This document shows positions 41,848-50,904 of a stretch of DNA of 64,000 nucleotides, one piece after another (positions within the stretch are counted from its first letter, which is position 1; each line of letters begins with the position of its first letter). Under the pieces are notes generated by a model that was not told where the DNA came from, did not search any database, and worked only from the letters and a program-made list of their open reading frames with translations. The position numbers were made by a program, and so were the translations under genes. Source of the stretch: CAZJBS01 sp964544475 (lineage in GTDB: Bacteria; CLD3; SB21); NCBI GenBank assembly GCA_964544475.1, contig CAZJBS010000010.1:1-64000 (forward strand), written 5' to 3'.

Positions 41848-42594
41848 TCATTTTCGTCCGGACTTCGTCCTGGCTTTCTTTACGCTTTTCCCGCCGACAA
41901 AAAAGGCACAAACCGAATTCAGGGAGCACTCCCCGCATTTTGGCTGGGAGGGCCTGCAGATGTCCCGCCCAAGAAACGAAATGGCCATACCGGCTTCGCC
42001 CCATTGTTCTCGTGGCAGCGCCTCCATCAATTGTTTTTCAATCTTGTCAGGCCTCGTTTCGGTCACCAATCCCAACCTCGGCGCAACCCGGACAACGTGC
42101 AAATCGACGATGACGCCTTCGGCCTGCCCTCCCGATTCACGAATAATGACGCTGGCCGACTTGCGTCCGATGCCCGGCAATTCGGTGAGCAATGCCATGG
42201 TCGTAGGAATGCGATCATCATTCTGTATCAATCCGGCCATGGTCGTCAGCCACTTCGATTTGTTTCGAAAATTGCGAACGGAACTCAGCAGAGGATACAG
42301 GTCCTCCTTATTGGCAGCGGCAAGGGCCGTCATGTCCGGGTATTGCGAGAAAAACGCCGGAGCAATTTTGTTGATGTGTCGATCGGAATCCTGTGCGGAC
42401 AGGACCACAGCCACCAGAAGCTGGTACCGCGACAAATAGTCCAGCGGGTGCTTCCGACCCCTGAATTTTTCGATCAGCCTTCCAATTTCAGCAGACCAAT
42501 TGACAGGAGCCGGGCGTGCATTTGAGACCCGTGACCTGGATGACGCACGAACCTTCAGGGCCTTTGTGGCGGGCCTGGCTGTCTTCTTTGGCAT
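41848..42594 (-). CDS. nth: Endonuclease III
   Basis: A 248-aa DNA glycosylase/AP lyase for oxidised pyrimidines. The helix-hairpin-helix with catalytic lysine is LPGIGRKSASVI, the catalytic aspartate is in VDLHVVRVA, and the [4Fe-4S] loop is CRPSQPKCGECSLNSVC with the usual 6-2-5 spacing. Relative to typical Nth it has an extra basic N-terminal tail of about 30 residues (KKTARPATKALKVRASSR) and a basic C-terminal tail, which may aid DNA binding. Confidence 0.94.
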   Translation of the reverse strand: MPKKTARPATKALKVRASSRSRVSNARPAPVNWSAEIGRLIEKFRGRKHPLDYLSRYQLLVAVVLSAQDSDRHINKIAPAFFSQYPDMTALAAANKEDLYPLLSSVRNFRNKSKWLTTMAGLIQNDDRIPTTMALLTELPGIGRKSASVIIRESGGQAEGVIVDLHVVRVAPRLGLVTETRPDKIEKQLMEALPREQWGEAGMAISFLGRDICRPSQPKCGECSLNSVCAFFVGGKSVKKARTKSGRK

Positions 42595-42740
42595 AGTGTT
42601 TGACCTATTTTGAGTTGTTGAATGACTGCCGTTTGGATCAAACTGATTTTATTGCGGTTAAGTCAGGACAACGACACGGTTAATTCAGATTTCTGAAAAA
42701 CCGATCAGTTTTTTGACAAGTTTTGGATGTTATTAGGGCA

Positions 42741-42820
42741 AAATTGCTCCCGATTCGATCAAGTCGGGGACAATTTCGAAGCGTTGCAGTTTATTAGGTT
42801 TCTGCAGCGCTTTTTTTTTT
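42741..42820 (+). terminator. Double hairpin with T10 tract on the plus strand
   Basis: AAATTGcTCCCGA/TCGGGGaCAATTT (42741-42753 and 42764-42776) is followed by AGCGttGCAG/CTGCagCGCT (42780-42789 and 42802-42811) ending in ten T. This is an intrinsic terminator for plus-strand transcription, yet no plus-strand gene ends nearby. The gap 42595-42826 may therefore encode a small RNA. Alternatively it blocks antisense transcription into the LptG gene. Confidence 0.6.
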
Positions 42821-42826
42821 GCCGGC

Positions 42827-43918
42827 CTAGCTCTTCACTCTCGCCAGGACAAAGAGACTCAAAACCACGAAGATGCCATTGCCGGCCCATGCGGCATGAA
42901 CGGGATCCAGGGACTGGTTGTAGCCCATGTACCGGCCCACCTGGATGGAAATCCAATAGCCAAAACAGACGACGAGGGTCAGGAATATGTTGACCCCGGC
43001 GCCGCTCTTCTTTCGGGATGCCGCCAGGGGCGCCCCGAACATGACCATGCAAAAACACGTCAGGGGATAGGCGAATTTCAAGTGATAGTCCACTTCCCAG
43101 CGTTCCGTTCGAGACCCGCTGCGCCGGAGTTTGTTTATGAATTGCCGGAGATCGATGAAGTCCATTTCATCGGGACTCCTTTCACGTCTGAGTATGTCGT
43201 CCGGTGTGAAAAACAAATCGCTCCGTTCCAACAACGTGAAGCGTTCGATCTTTTCGGTACCTTGATCAAACGTTCTGACGGCGCCGTTTTTCAGCGCCCA
43301 CGCCGATTTGGCCGAATCCCACGTCGCTTCCTGGGCGTCCACACGACCGGTCAGAGTCGTGCCGAAGTACTGTTGAATCGAGATGTTCTTCGCCACCATC
43401 AGTTTGTGATCAAAACGGTCGATCACCACTTTGGCGCCCGCAGGATCATACATCGCTATGTTCGTCCCGCTCGTGCGACGCTGGGCCGAAGAGCGTTCCA
43501 CGTGCTGCTTCCACAATTCGGATTTTCTCTGGTTGGCCGAAGGCACGATGGATTCACTGATCCAGAAATCCGCCGCGCTGATGACGCCGCCCAGCAGAAG
43601 CAGCGGCCACACGACGCGAAAAATGCTGATGCCGCTGGCCTTGACGGCGGTCAGTTCATTGAAACGCGCCATGCTGCCGACCGAAAACAGGCTGGCCAGC
43701 ATGACGTCGACCGGCAGGGTCAATGTGACGATGTGCGGTATGAAATTCAGGTAATATTCAATGACCACCTGCGTGGGAACTTTACGATCGATGAACCGAT
43801 CGGCGTTTTCCACGTAATTGACCGCCACAAAAATCGACACCATGGCCACAACGGAAAAAACAAGGACAGCCAGAAATTTGCGGATCAGATAGCCGTCAAG
43901 GATGGACAGAAGTCGCAT
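42827..43918 (-). CDS. LptF/LptG-family permease
   Basis: A 363-aa inner-membrane component of the lipopolysaccharide export ABC system. There are three N-terminal helices (ILDGYLIRKFLAVLVFSVVAMVSIFVAV; the region around residues 60-80; PLLLLGGVISAADFWI), a periplasmic beta-jellyroll of ~150 residues and three C-terminal helices. The ATG at 43918 sits five bases after AGG; a GTG at 43924 overlapping the RNase R stop is possible. It follows rnr directly. The LptB ATPase and the other permease must be elsewhere. Confidence 0.9.
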   Translation of the reverse strand: MRLLSILDGYLIRKFLAVLVFSVVAMVSIFVAVNYVENADRFIDRKVPTQVVIEYYLNFIPHIVTLTLPVDVMLASLFSVGSMARFNELTAVKASGISIFRVVWPLLLLGGVISAADFWISESIVPSANQRKSELWKQHVERSSAQRRTSGTNIAMYDPAGAKVVIDRFDHKLMVAKNISIQQYFGTTLTGRVDAQEATWDSAKSAWALKNGAVRTFDQGTEKIERFTLLERSDLFFTPDDILRRERSPDEMDFIDLRQFINKLRRSGSRTERWEVDYHLKFAYPLTCFCMVMFGAPLAASRKKSGAGVNIFLTLVVCFGYWISIQVGRYMGYNQSLDPVHAAWAGNGIFVVLSLFVLARVKS

Positions 43919-43920
43919 GT

Positions 43921-46032
43921 TCACCTGACAATTAGAAAGTCAATCTCTCCTTTTTCCCGGCTCACGGCCACCACACGTATCGTCACCTGATCGCCCAACT
44001 GGTAGACCTTGCGGTGACGTTTTCCAACCAGACGATAATTCTTTTCGTCATACGTGTAATAGTCGTCATCGAGGTCGCGGATATGGACGAGACCCTCTAT
44101 CAGGTAGTCGGGAATTTCAACGAAAATGCCGAAACCCATCACTCCGGATACGATGCCCGGATACTCCATGCCGACCTTGTCCAGCATGAATTCCACCTGT
44201 TTGACTTTGATGGAGTCTCTTTCCGCCTCTGTTGCTGTTTTTTCCCGACCGGAGCAATGGCGGGCCATTTCGTCCAGTTTCGTACTCCACGCCTCCAGGC
44301 GCTGGACGGTCATGCCCTGCGCGTACTCCTTGAGGAGACGGTGCACAATCAGATCAGGATACCGGCGGATCGGGGAGGTGAAGTGCGCATAATGCGCGAA
44401 TGCCAGGCCGAAATGACCAATATTATTTGGAGAGTATTCCGCTTTGGCCATGGTTCGGATGGCCACCTTTTCGATAAGGCCCTGCTCCTTTTTGCCTTTG
44501 ACTTTGGAAATCACCTGCTGAAATTGGGCCGGTGTCACGTGACCCGCCCGTCCGTGAGCCGCCAATGAGTAACCGAACACTTTGAGCAGGCGCAGGAAGT
44601 TCTCAAGTTTTTCCGATGGCGGCTTGTCATGAATCCGGTACATGAAGGGCCACTTTTTAGAAGCGTGTTTGTTTTGTCCCTCATCGGAGGCGTCCGCGAT
44701 GTGCCGTGCCGTCACCTGGTTGGCCATCAACATGAATTCTTCAACGAGCCGGTGACTGTCGAGGCGGTCTTTGCGGTAACATTCGACCGGTACTCCGTCG
44801 TCGTTGAGCCGGAATTTCGTTTCCGGAGTATCGAAATCGATGCTGCCTTCGCGAAGCCGTTTTGCCGTCAGCGTTCTGGACAGACGGTGCATTTCAAAAA
44901 GGGTCTGCGCCACGTCGGAGCCGTCGTGAAGATGGGCTTCTTCACCCAGAATGACCTGAACTTCTTCGTACGTGAAACGCCGCTTGCTGTGGATCACCGA
45001 CTCGACGATATCGTAGTCAAGAAGCCGGCCGTTTTTGTCCAACTTCATGAGCACACTGAACGTAAGACTGTCTTCATGCGGCCGGAGGCTGCACACCTCA
45101 TTGGATAATTTTTCGGGCAGCATCGGAATCACGCGGTCGACCAGGTACGTGCTTGTGCCGCGTTTGTAGGCTTCTTTATCCAGCCACGTCCCTTCCCGGA
45201 CATAATAACTCACGTCGGCAATATGAACGCCCAGGATCCAATGGCCCTCCGGCGTCGTCTCCAACGACACGGCGTCATCAAAATCCCTGGCGTCAAACGG
45301 ATCGATGGTAAAAACCAGATGGTTTCTAAGATCAAGACGCTTGGCCATTTCCGATGCGGGTATCGTATCTGAAATGGCCCGGCATTCTTCTTCCACTTTT
45401 CTTGGAAACTCGAAGTGGAGATCGTGGCCCTTGACGACTGACAGCACATCCACGCCCTTTTCACCCGGAAATCCGATCACTTCGATGATTGAGCCTTGGG
45501 GATTCAGGTGTTCGTCCTCCCATTTATCCAGCTGGACAACGACCTTCTGGCCGTGTTTGGCGCCGCCCGTACTGTCCTTGGCTACGTAGATGTCTCTGGG
45601 GATTTTGCGGTTGTCAGGCACCACAAACGCAAATTCCGTATTGCTCTCAAATGTCCCAACGATCCGGGTGTTGTGGCGCTCCACCACCGCCACAACTTCG
45701 GCTTCATGACGCCGCGCCCGGCCCGTACGCCGGAAGGCAATGATCAGCACTTTGTCCCCGTTCATGGCCGTCTTCAAGCGGGACGGAGCGATAAAAAAGT
45801 CCGAGTCGTATCCTTCCACCGTGACAAAACCCTCGCCGGCTTTGTTCACCGAAAGCGTGCCCATCAGCTCCGCCGATTTCAATCCGTATCGTTTTTTCTG
45901 TTTTTCAAGAATACCCCGCAGGCACATGTCGGCCACGACTTCCTGCACCTTTTCCTTTTGCGACTTCGACAATTCCAATTCGTCGATTAGCTCACGAACT
46001 TTGAATGTGGCTCCCGGGTGGGTCCGGTACAC
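43921..46032 (-). CDS. rnr: Ribonuclease R
   Basis: A 3'-5' exoribonuclease of the RNB family, 703 aa from GTG 46032. It shows an N-terminal winged helix, cold-shock domains, the RNB catalytic aspartates in TIDPFDARDFDDAVSLE, RRFTYEEVQ, and a C-terminal S1 domain (GIVSGVMGFGIFVEIPDYLIEGLVHIRDL). The open frame runs ten codons further upstream, where an SD (AGGAG, 46069-46073) sits six bases before an ATC codon at 46062. GTG 46032 has no ribosome site. The true start may be non-canonical. It is downstream of the flippase gene and directly upstream of the lptG-like gene. Confidence 0.93.
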   Translation of the reverse strand: MYRTHPGATFKVRELIDELELSKSQKEKVQEVVADMCLRGILEKQKKRYGLKSAELMGTLSVNKAGEGFVTVEGYDSDFFIAPSRLKTAMNGDKVLIIAFRRTGRARRHEAEVVAVVERHNTRIVGTFESNTEFAFVVPDNRKIPRDIYVAKDSTGGAKHGQKVVVQLDKWEDEHLNPQGSIIEVIGFPGEKGVDVLSVVKGHDLHFEFPRKVEEECRAISDTIPASEMAKRLDLRNHLVFTIDPFDARDFDDAVSLETTPEGHWILGVHIADVSYYVREGTWLDKEAYKRGTSTYLVDRVIPMLPEKLSNEVCSLRPHEDSLTFSVLMKLDKNGRLLDYDIVESVIHSKRRFTYEEVQVILGEEAHLHDGSDVAQTLFEMHRLSRTLTAKRLREGSIDFDTPETKFRLNDDGVPVECYRKDRLDSHRLVEEFMLMANQVTARHIADASDEGQNKHASKKWPFMYRIHDKPPSEKLENFLRLLKVFGYSLAAHGRAGHVTPAQFQQVISKVKGKKEQGLIEKVAIRTMAKAEYSPNNIGHFGLAFAHYAHFTSPIRRYPDLIVHRLLKEYAQGMTVQRLEAWSTKLDEMARHCSGREKTATEAERDSIKVKQVEFMLDKVGMEYPGIVSGVMGFGIFVEIPDYLIEGLVHIRDLDDDYYTYDEKNYRLVGKRHRKVYQLGDQVTIRVVAVSREKGEIDFLIVR

Positions 46033-46065
46033 GTCGAGAATGTGTTGTTCAATAGATTTGATAAA

Positions 46066-47607
46066 CTACTCCTGTGTGTTTCTTCCGATGGCCGTGGACA
46101 GCGTTTGCCGCTCTTCACTCGTCAAAACAAATTTCCAGCCGATCCAAAGGTAGTGAATTATGAATAAAGCAAAAAGTACTATCTCAAAGACGGCATGAGT
46201 CCATCCGGCCAGCGCGAGCCCTTCCTTGAAGAGACCGAAAACCGCCATGCTGATCAGCCCAAAGCCGACGACCCAAAGGTAATTCCATGTCAGTGGACGA
46301 ACCCTGAGTATGCGGTACAGAAGAACCATCTGCAGCAGGGCCGTCGTTGAACTGGCTGCCACGCTCGCCGCCGCCGCCCCCCAAAGACCGTGGGACGGTA
46401 TCAGCAAAAAATCCAATGTCAGATTGATCACCACGAAGAGAATGTTGTTGATCAGATTGAGATAGGGATAACCCGACATGATCAGGGCGGGTTCGACCGT
46501 GGAACTGACCGTATGCAACATGATTCCAAAACACGTGATGATCAGTGCCGTGAATCCGACCGTGTAGGTGCTTCCGTAGACGCCCATCAGAAGATCACCG
46601 AACAACACGATCATGACAAAGAAACCAAAAGCAAGAAACAGGCTGATCCGCATCACCACCGCGTAGACATGATTGAGGGAATCGTAGTTGCGTCGGCGGC
46701 GCATTTCCACGACGATCGGCATCAGGATGGGATCCACGGCCTGGGGAATGTTGCGCATGACGTTGGATATGTTGAGGACAACCTGGAAGACCGCCACGTG
46801 CGATGTGCCCACGAGGATGCTCAAGGCGATAATGTCCACCTTCAGAATAACAATGGAAAGAAAATCGGCCAGCATGACGGGGAAACCGAAAGTCAGGATT
46901 TTCTTCCATGTGGCGGCGTTCGGCCACACGCCGAGGAGTCGTCGCCATTGAAAATGACGCGTAAAAAACAGAAAGGCCCACGCCGAACCCATCGTGAAAG
47001 AGGTGGCTTTGGCATAAAAGGGAGCGGCGAACGATCCGAACAAAAGGAAAACACTCACAAGCAATAGCAGGTCTGAGAAGGGTTCAATCGCATTGCGCAC
47101 CACCACCCACAAGGCCATGATTTTGATGCCTCGAGTGGCGGTCAGAAAGATCGTGGTCATACAATAAAAAGGCGCCGACCAGGACATGATTTTGAGGTAT
47201 TCGGCCACCGGTGGTTTGTCGATGAAGGCGGCCAGCGTGTCGGCCCACAGATGAATGGCCAACACCAGCCAGAAACTCAGAAAAAGACTGACGACCAGGC
47301 AGCCGACGATGGCGCGGTAATACTCCGACTCATCATTGTCCCGGTGACGGGCGACGTAATCGATGACCAGGCGATGCGCGCCAAAATAGCAGACGATCAA
47401 GGCCAGGTGCATGAACAACCACGTGGTGCTGAAGTAACCGTAGGTCGCCTGACCCAGAACCCTGGAAGCGATAACGTCAAAAGCAAAATGAGAAAGTTTG
47501 CCCGCGTTGCCGATCAGGTTGATGAAAGCCCCTTTGGCCACCTGACCGGTTTCATGCGCGGTGGGCGCTTGTTCGCTGGACGTCACCGGCTCCTCGTCAA
47601 CCAACAA
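46066..47607 (-). CDS. Polysaccharide flippase-like membrane protein (MOP superfamily)
   Basis: A 513-aa protein with about 14 hydrophobic helices and the Wzx/MATE-like pattern at the start (GQVAKGAFINLIGNAGKLSHFAFDVIASRVLG), typical of oligosaccharide flippases that move lipid-linked sugars across the inner membrane. The frame opens with TTG 47607; a GTG at codon 8, three bases after a GAGGAG, is an alternative start. Substrate and partner genes are not evident; no polymerase or glycosyltransferase is adjacent. Its last codons carry the ribosome site used by rnr. Confidence 0.85.
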   Translation of the reverse strand: MLVDEEPVTSSEQAPTAHETGQVAKGAFINLIGNAGKLSHFAFDVIASRVLGQATYGYFSTTWLFMHLALIVCYFGAHRLVIDYVARHRDNDESEYYRAIVGCLVVSLFLSFWLVLAIHLWADTLAAFIDKPPVAEYLKIMSWSAPFYCMTTIFLTATRGIKIMALWVVVRNAIEPFSDLLLLVSVFLLFGSFAAPFYAKATSFTMGSAWAFLFFTRHFQWRRLLGVWPNAATWKKILTFGFPVMLADFLSIVILKVDIIALSILVGTSHVAVFQVVLNISNVMRNIPQAVDPILMPIVVEMRRRRNYDSLNHVYAVVMRISLFLAFGFFVMIVLFGDLLMGVYGSTYTVGFTALIITCFGIMLHTVSSTVEPALIMSGYPYLNLINNILFVVINLTLDFLLIPSHGLWGAAAASVAASSTTALLQMVLLYRILRVRPLTWNYLWVVGFGLISMAVFGLFKEGLALAGWTHAVFEIVLFALFIIHYLWIGWKFVLTSEERQTLSTAIGRNTQE

Positions 47608-47665
47608 AAAGCTGACCCGGAAGTCCGTTTGGCTTCCGACTCAGCCAGTCCGGGATAGAACATGA

Positions 47666-50600
47666 TTATTTTGTGACCGCGATCTTGATGGTTCGTGTGA
47701 CTTTCCTCCCTGAAGCGCCCCTGGCCTCGACTTTGGCGAAGTACACCCCGCTCTGGATGCCGCCGAGATTCCAGGACACCTCGTTTTCCGTCAGTGCCAC
47801 ACCCGTGCCCGTCAGGGTCGTCACAAGGTCACCCGCCATGTCGAAGATGCGAATCTTCACGGTGGCCGTTTCGGCGAGATAATACCGGATGGTCGTGGCA
47901 TGTCCCCGAGCCGGATTCGGATAATTATAAACCTGCCGTTTCGGCATCAGGGATTCGCCGGGATTTGGAATGACATGGCTTTCGAAGGTCTGGGACGTGC
48001 GGGCCGCGTCGTGTTGCCATTGGCCCCAACGAATGGAAGCGGTCTGACCCGCGTTTGGCGCCGACCAGGCGTACAGAAAACCATCCTCGGACGCGGCGAC
48101 AATATCCAGTGTGCCATCGCCTTCCCAGTCTATAATGACGGGCGTCGACGTGACAGTGCTTCCGGTTGCCAGCGGAAATCCGGCCAGGGCACGGCCATGC
48201 CGATCAAAGGCATACACTTTGCCGTCGGTTGCCGCGGCAATGACATCGCTTTCGCCATCGCCGCTTACATCGGCAATTAACACCGATCCTTCGAGCCGGC
48301 CGGCCGGTGTCGTGCGATCCAGAACGATCGGGAAATTCGATGACAACGTGCCATTATGATTGTACGCGTACACGGCATTGTCCGATCCGAAGATCACTTC
48401 CAGGAATCCGTCCTGGTCGATGTCCGACACGCTGGGTGAACTCGATATGATATCCGGGGTATCAAAAGGCCATCCCGGAAGACCTCCGAAAAACGAAACC
48501 GCCCGGTCCGTCTCCAGGGCAACGAGATTCATTTCGTCGGCGTGCGCCAGATCGCCGGATGCCAGGGCCGGTCCGCTGAAATTTCCTCCGGCCAGCACGG
48601 TGAACAGACCAGTGGACAACTCAAGAAATCCAATTTCGTCTTCCGTTTGCACGACCAATGTATCGGAACCGATCACGGACAGACCGACGATGGGAGCGGA
48701 ACGATGGGCTGAATGCCGGAGCGCGCCCGCGGCATCCAGGACCAGAATATCGCCATTGGCATAACCAACGGCCACGCGCAGTCCAGGGATCATCACCGGT
48801 GACGAGGAGACTGCGGCGGGACCCCGGTGGGTCCACAACGTGTCGGCAACCTCGTCGTGGTCTGCGTCGAAACCCCGCCACACATAAAGCCGGCCGGATT
48901 TGTCGCCCACGATCACTTCGCACAATCCGTCCTCATCGAGATCACCCAGCGCGGGCGATGTCAAAACCGAGTCACCGGCTCTGGCAAAAAAAGCCACGGA
49001 CCACGACGTGGAGTCCCCGCCCAAACCGTATGACGTCCGCCGGGTCGAGCCCGGCACGACACTCTGTCCGCTCCACTGCCACGCGAGAACCTCACCACCC
49101 TGTCCGACGCCGACGACTTCCGATTCGGAGCCACCCGAGATATTGCCGGCGGCCAGAGCATTGTGGCCGAATCCATTTCCTGAAAAGACCGGAAATCCAC
49201 GCTTCAATGCGGACGATTTCAAATCAAAACTCATGACCGGTTGTTTTTCGCTGACATTGGTCAATGATATTCCGGAGTAACTGCGATCATTGGCCAACGA
49301 ATTCGGTACGGAGGTGGGCGTCAGGAAAGTGGAATCCGCCTGACGATTGTAGAAGGCGAACGCTTCGTTGCCTTTGTAATAGTAGTCAAATCGATTGCCG
49401 GCATCCACGGATGAGAATGGACCTGCGCTGAAGTAGTAGCCGATGTCCTGGCTTCCGGATGCTTCCATCAACCTTACTCCGCGATGCCGGATGTCGTTGT
49501 TGATCGTGTTTGTCGTCAGCCGGCTTCGTATGACGTTCTCGTCGATGTGCCAGATCAGAAGTCCGTTTCCGGGCAGCGCGCCGTCGTATTCGTCAATCTT
49601 CGTGATGACGCCGGTGACCGGCGATCGTTCGACGCCTACCGCATACACCGTATCGTACGTCTGTGAACCATCCTGGTTGTTGATCGTGTCAATCCTGGAT
49701 AACTCGGCGGGTGACAGTGCATTGGAGATCAGATCGCGTTGTTTGTTCTCGATCAGAAAATACTCCGACGCATTGATCGGTATCTTCAGGATACGGCTTC
49801 GTCCAACCATCTGCTTTGGCGGGCATAACACGCCGACGCTGTCCATGACGACCAAAGGTGTCGTCCATCCCATATAGATTTTTGTCCACGGATCGGGCTC
49901 AGCCGGAATAAGACCGTCTCCGTTGACCGCGCCCTGATCTTCAAGTCCAAACACGCCGATGCCAGGCTGGCCGGTTTCCGTATTGAACAGATCCGGCATG
50001 CCAATGGCGCTGCCAAAATTGGCGCACAGTATGCCGGTCAATCCGATCTCGGTGAATACATCCAGGCCAAAAACCGGATCGATCAGAGTCTGGCTCTCCG
50101 TTTCCGGCACGACCACGCCGCCATGGATGATTCCGCCGGTCACGGGGATGCCGTTGAATCCCGGATAACGCTCTCGCATCAGATCGGGCGACACGAAACG
50201 GGACGCAAGGTCATTGGGCGTGTCATCTTCCGTGGAGAAATCCTGACCGACACCGGCGTGAAATATGATCACGTGGTCATAGCCGGAAAAATCGATGACG
50301 CCGACCGCGTCGGCTTTTCGTATGGCATCGTTGAAAAATTCGGCCAACCGCACGTCGCGCTGTTCCTGAGTTCCTAAAATACCATAATAGGCCATGAATG
50401 TATCGAGTGTAACCGCGTCATCAAGACCGTCCGGTTTGACGGTGTAATCGACCACGACATGGCTGTCGGACACGTCCAGAAAATAATTTCTCAGAGCCAG
50501 CAGATGATCCTCGAAGTAGTTTTTGTTGTGGGGCGGAGGATCGAGCGATTGGCCGGCGCTGCTCCCAAGATCGAAATGCCCGTTTCCGGTGGTTGACGGG

Positions 50601-50797
50601 TTATCGGGATTTTCCTGCTTGAATTGCACCCTCAGAGCCAGCACGCGTACGGTTCGGGGCGTCGATGCGTGCGAGACGACTGGGTCGATTCCGGTGTGAG
50701 TGACCAGTCGGCGCGCCGGCTTGAATTTTGGCAAGGCCTGAGCCATGGCCATCTGAATCGTGGTCGAATACAGTAGAATGAGTAGTAGAAGCCTCAT
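47666..50797 (-). CDS. Secreted M6-like protein lacking the zinc motif, with propeller and T9SS C-terminal domain
   Basis: A signal peptide (LLLLILLYSTTIQMAMAQ) from ATG 50797 is followed by an M6 (InhA-type) peptidase-like domain to about residue 430. Where active M6 enzymes have HExGH, this protein reads CANFGSAIGMPDLFNTE (about 255), with both histidines and the glutamate replaced, although the downstream GVFGLEDQG is kept. Next come FG-GAP/PQQ-like repeats (DLDEDGLCEVI, DIDQDGFLEVI, DVSGDGESDVI, DWEGDGTLDIV). The last ~85 residues are a type IX sorting domain (YNYPNPARGHATTIRYYL, GVYFAKVEA). It is probably a non-catalytic surface protein exported by the PorU/PorV system encoded upstream. 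Confidence 0.85.
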   Translation of the reverse strand: MRLLLLILLYSTTIQMAMAQALPKFKPARRLVTHTGIDPVVSHASTPRTVRVLALRVQFKQENPDNPSTTGNGHFDLGSSAGQSLDPPPHNKNYFEDHLLALRNYFLDVSDSHVVVDYTVKPDGLDDAVTLDTFMAYYGILGTQEQRDVRLAEFFNDAIRKADAVGVIDFSGYDHVIIFHAGVGQDFSTEDDTPNDLASRFVSPDLMRERYPGFNGIPVTGGIIHGGVVVPETESQTLIDPVFGLDVFTEIGLTGILCANFGSAIGMPDLFNTETGQPGIGVFGLEDQGAVNGDGLIPAEPDPWTKIYMGWTTPLVVMDSVGVLCPPKQMVGRSRILKIPINASEYFLIENKQRDLISNALSPAELSRIDTINNQDGSQTYDTVYAVGVERSPVTGVITKIDEYDGALPGNGLLIWHIDENVIRSRLTTNTINNDIRHRGVRLMEASGSQDIGYYFSAGPFSSVDAGNRFDYYYKGNEAFAFYNRQADSTFLTPTSVPNSLANDRSYSGISLTNVSEKQPVMSFDLKSSALKRGFPVFSGNGFGHNALAAGNISGGSESEVVGVGQGGEVLAWQWSGQSVVPGSTRRTSYGLGGDSTSWSVAFFARAGDSVLTSPALGDLDEDGLCEVIVGDKSGRLYVWRGFDADHDEVADTLWTHRGPAAVSSSPVMIPGLRVAVGYANGDILVLDAAGALRHSAHRSAPIVGLSVIGSDTLVVQTEDEIGFLELSTGLFTVLAGGNFSGPALASGDLAHADEMNLVALETDRAVSFFGGLPGWPFDTPDIISSSPSVSDIDQDGFLEVIFGSDNAVYAYNHNGTLSSNFPIVLDRTTPAGRLEGSVLIADVSGDGESDVIAAATDGKVYAFDRHGRALAGFPLATGSTVTSTPVIIDWEGDGTLDIVAASEDGFLYAWSAPNAGQTASIRWGQWQHDAARTSQTFESHVIPNPGESLMPKRQVYNYPNPARGHATTIRYYLAETATVKIRIFDMAGDLVTTLTGTGVALTENEVSWNLGGIQSGVYFAKVEARGASGRKVTRTIKIAVTK

Positions 50798-50820
50798 GAC
50801 GGTACACTCTGCATGGTTTG

Positions 50821-50852
50821 AAAAAGAAAGCCGAATCGGACAGCGATTCGGC
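50821..50852 (-). terminator. Terminator after porV
   Basis: On the minus strand GCCGAATCG and CGATTCGGC pair around a five-base loop and are followed by TTTCTTTTTC. It separates porV from the M6-like gene. Confidence 0.7.
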
Positions 50853-50904
50853 GATATCGGATGATTCCGGATTGTAGAAAACAAATAATCGAACGCATCA
50901 AGAA

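Noticed and set aside
42896..43990. Long open frame (364 codons) on the plus strand
   Set aside because: It is antisense to the lptG-like gene and the end of rnr; low-complexity His/Arg composition.
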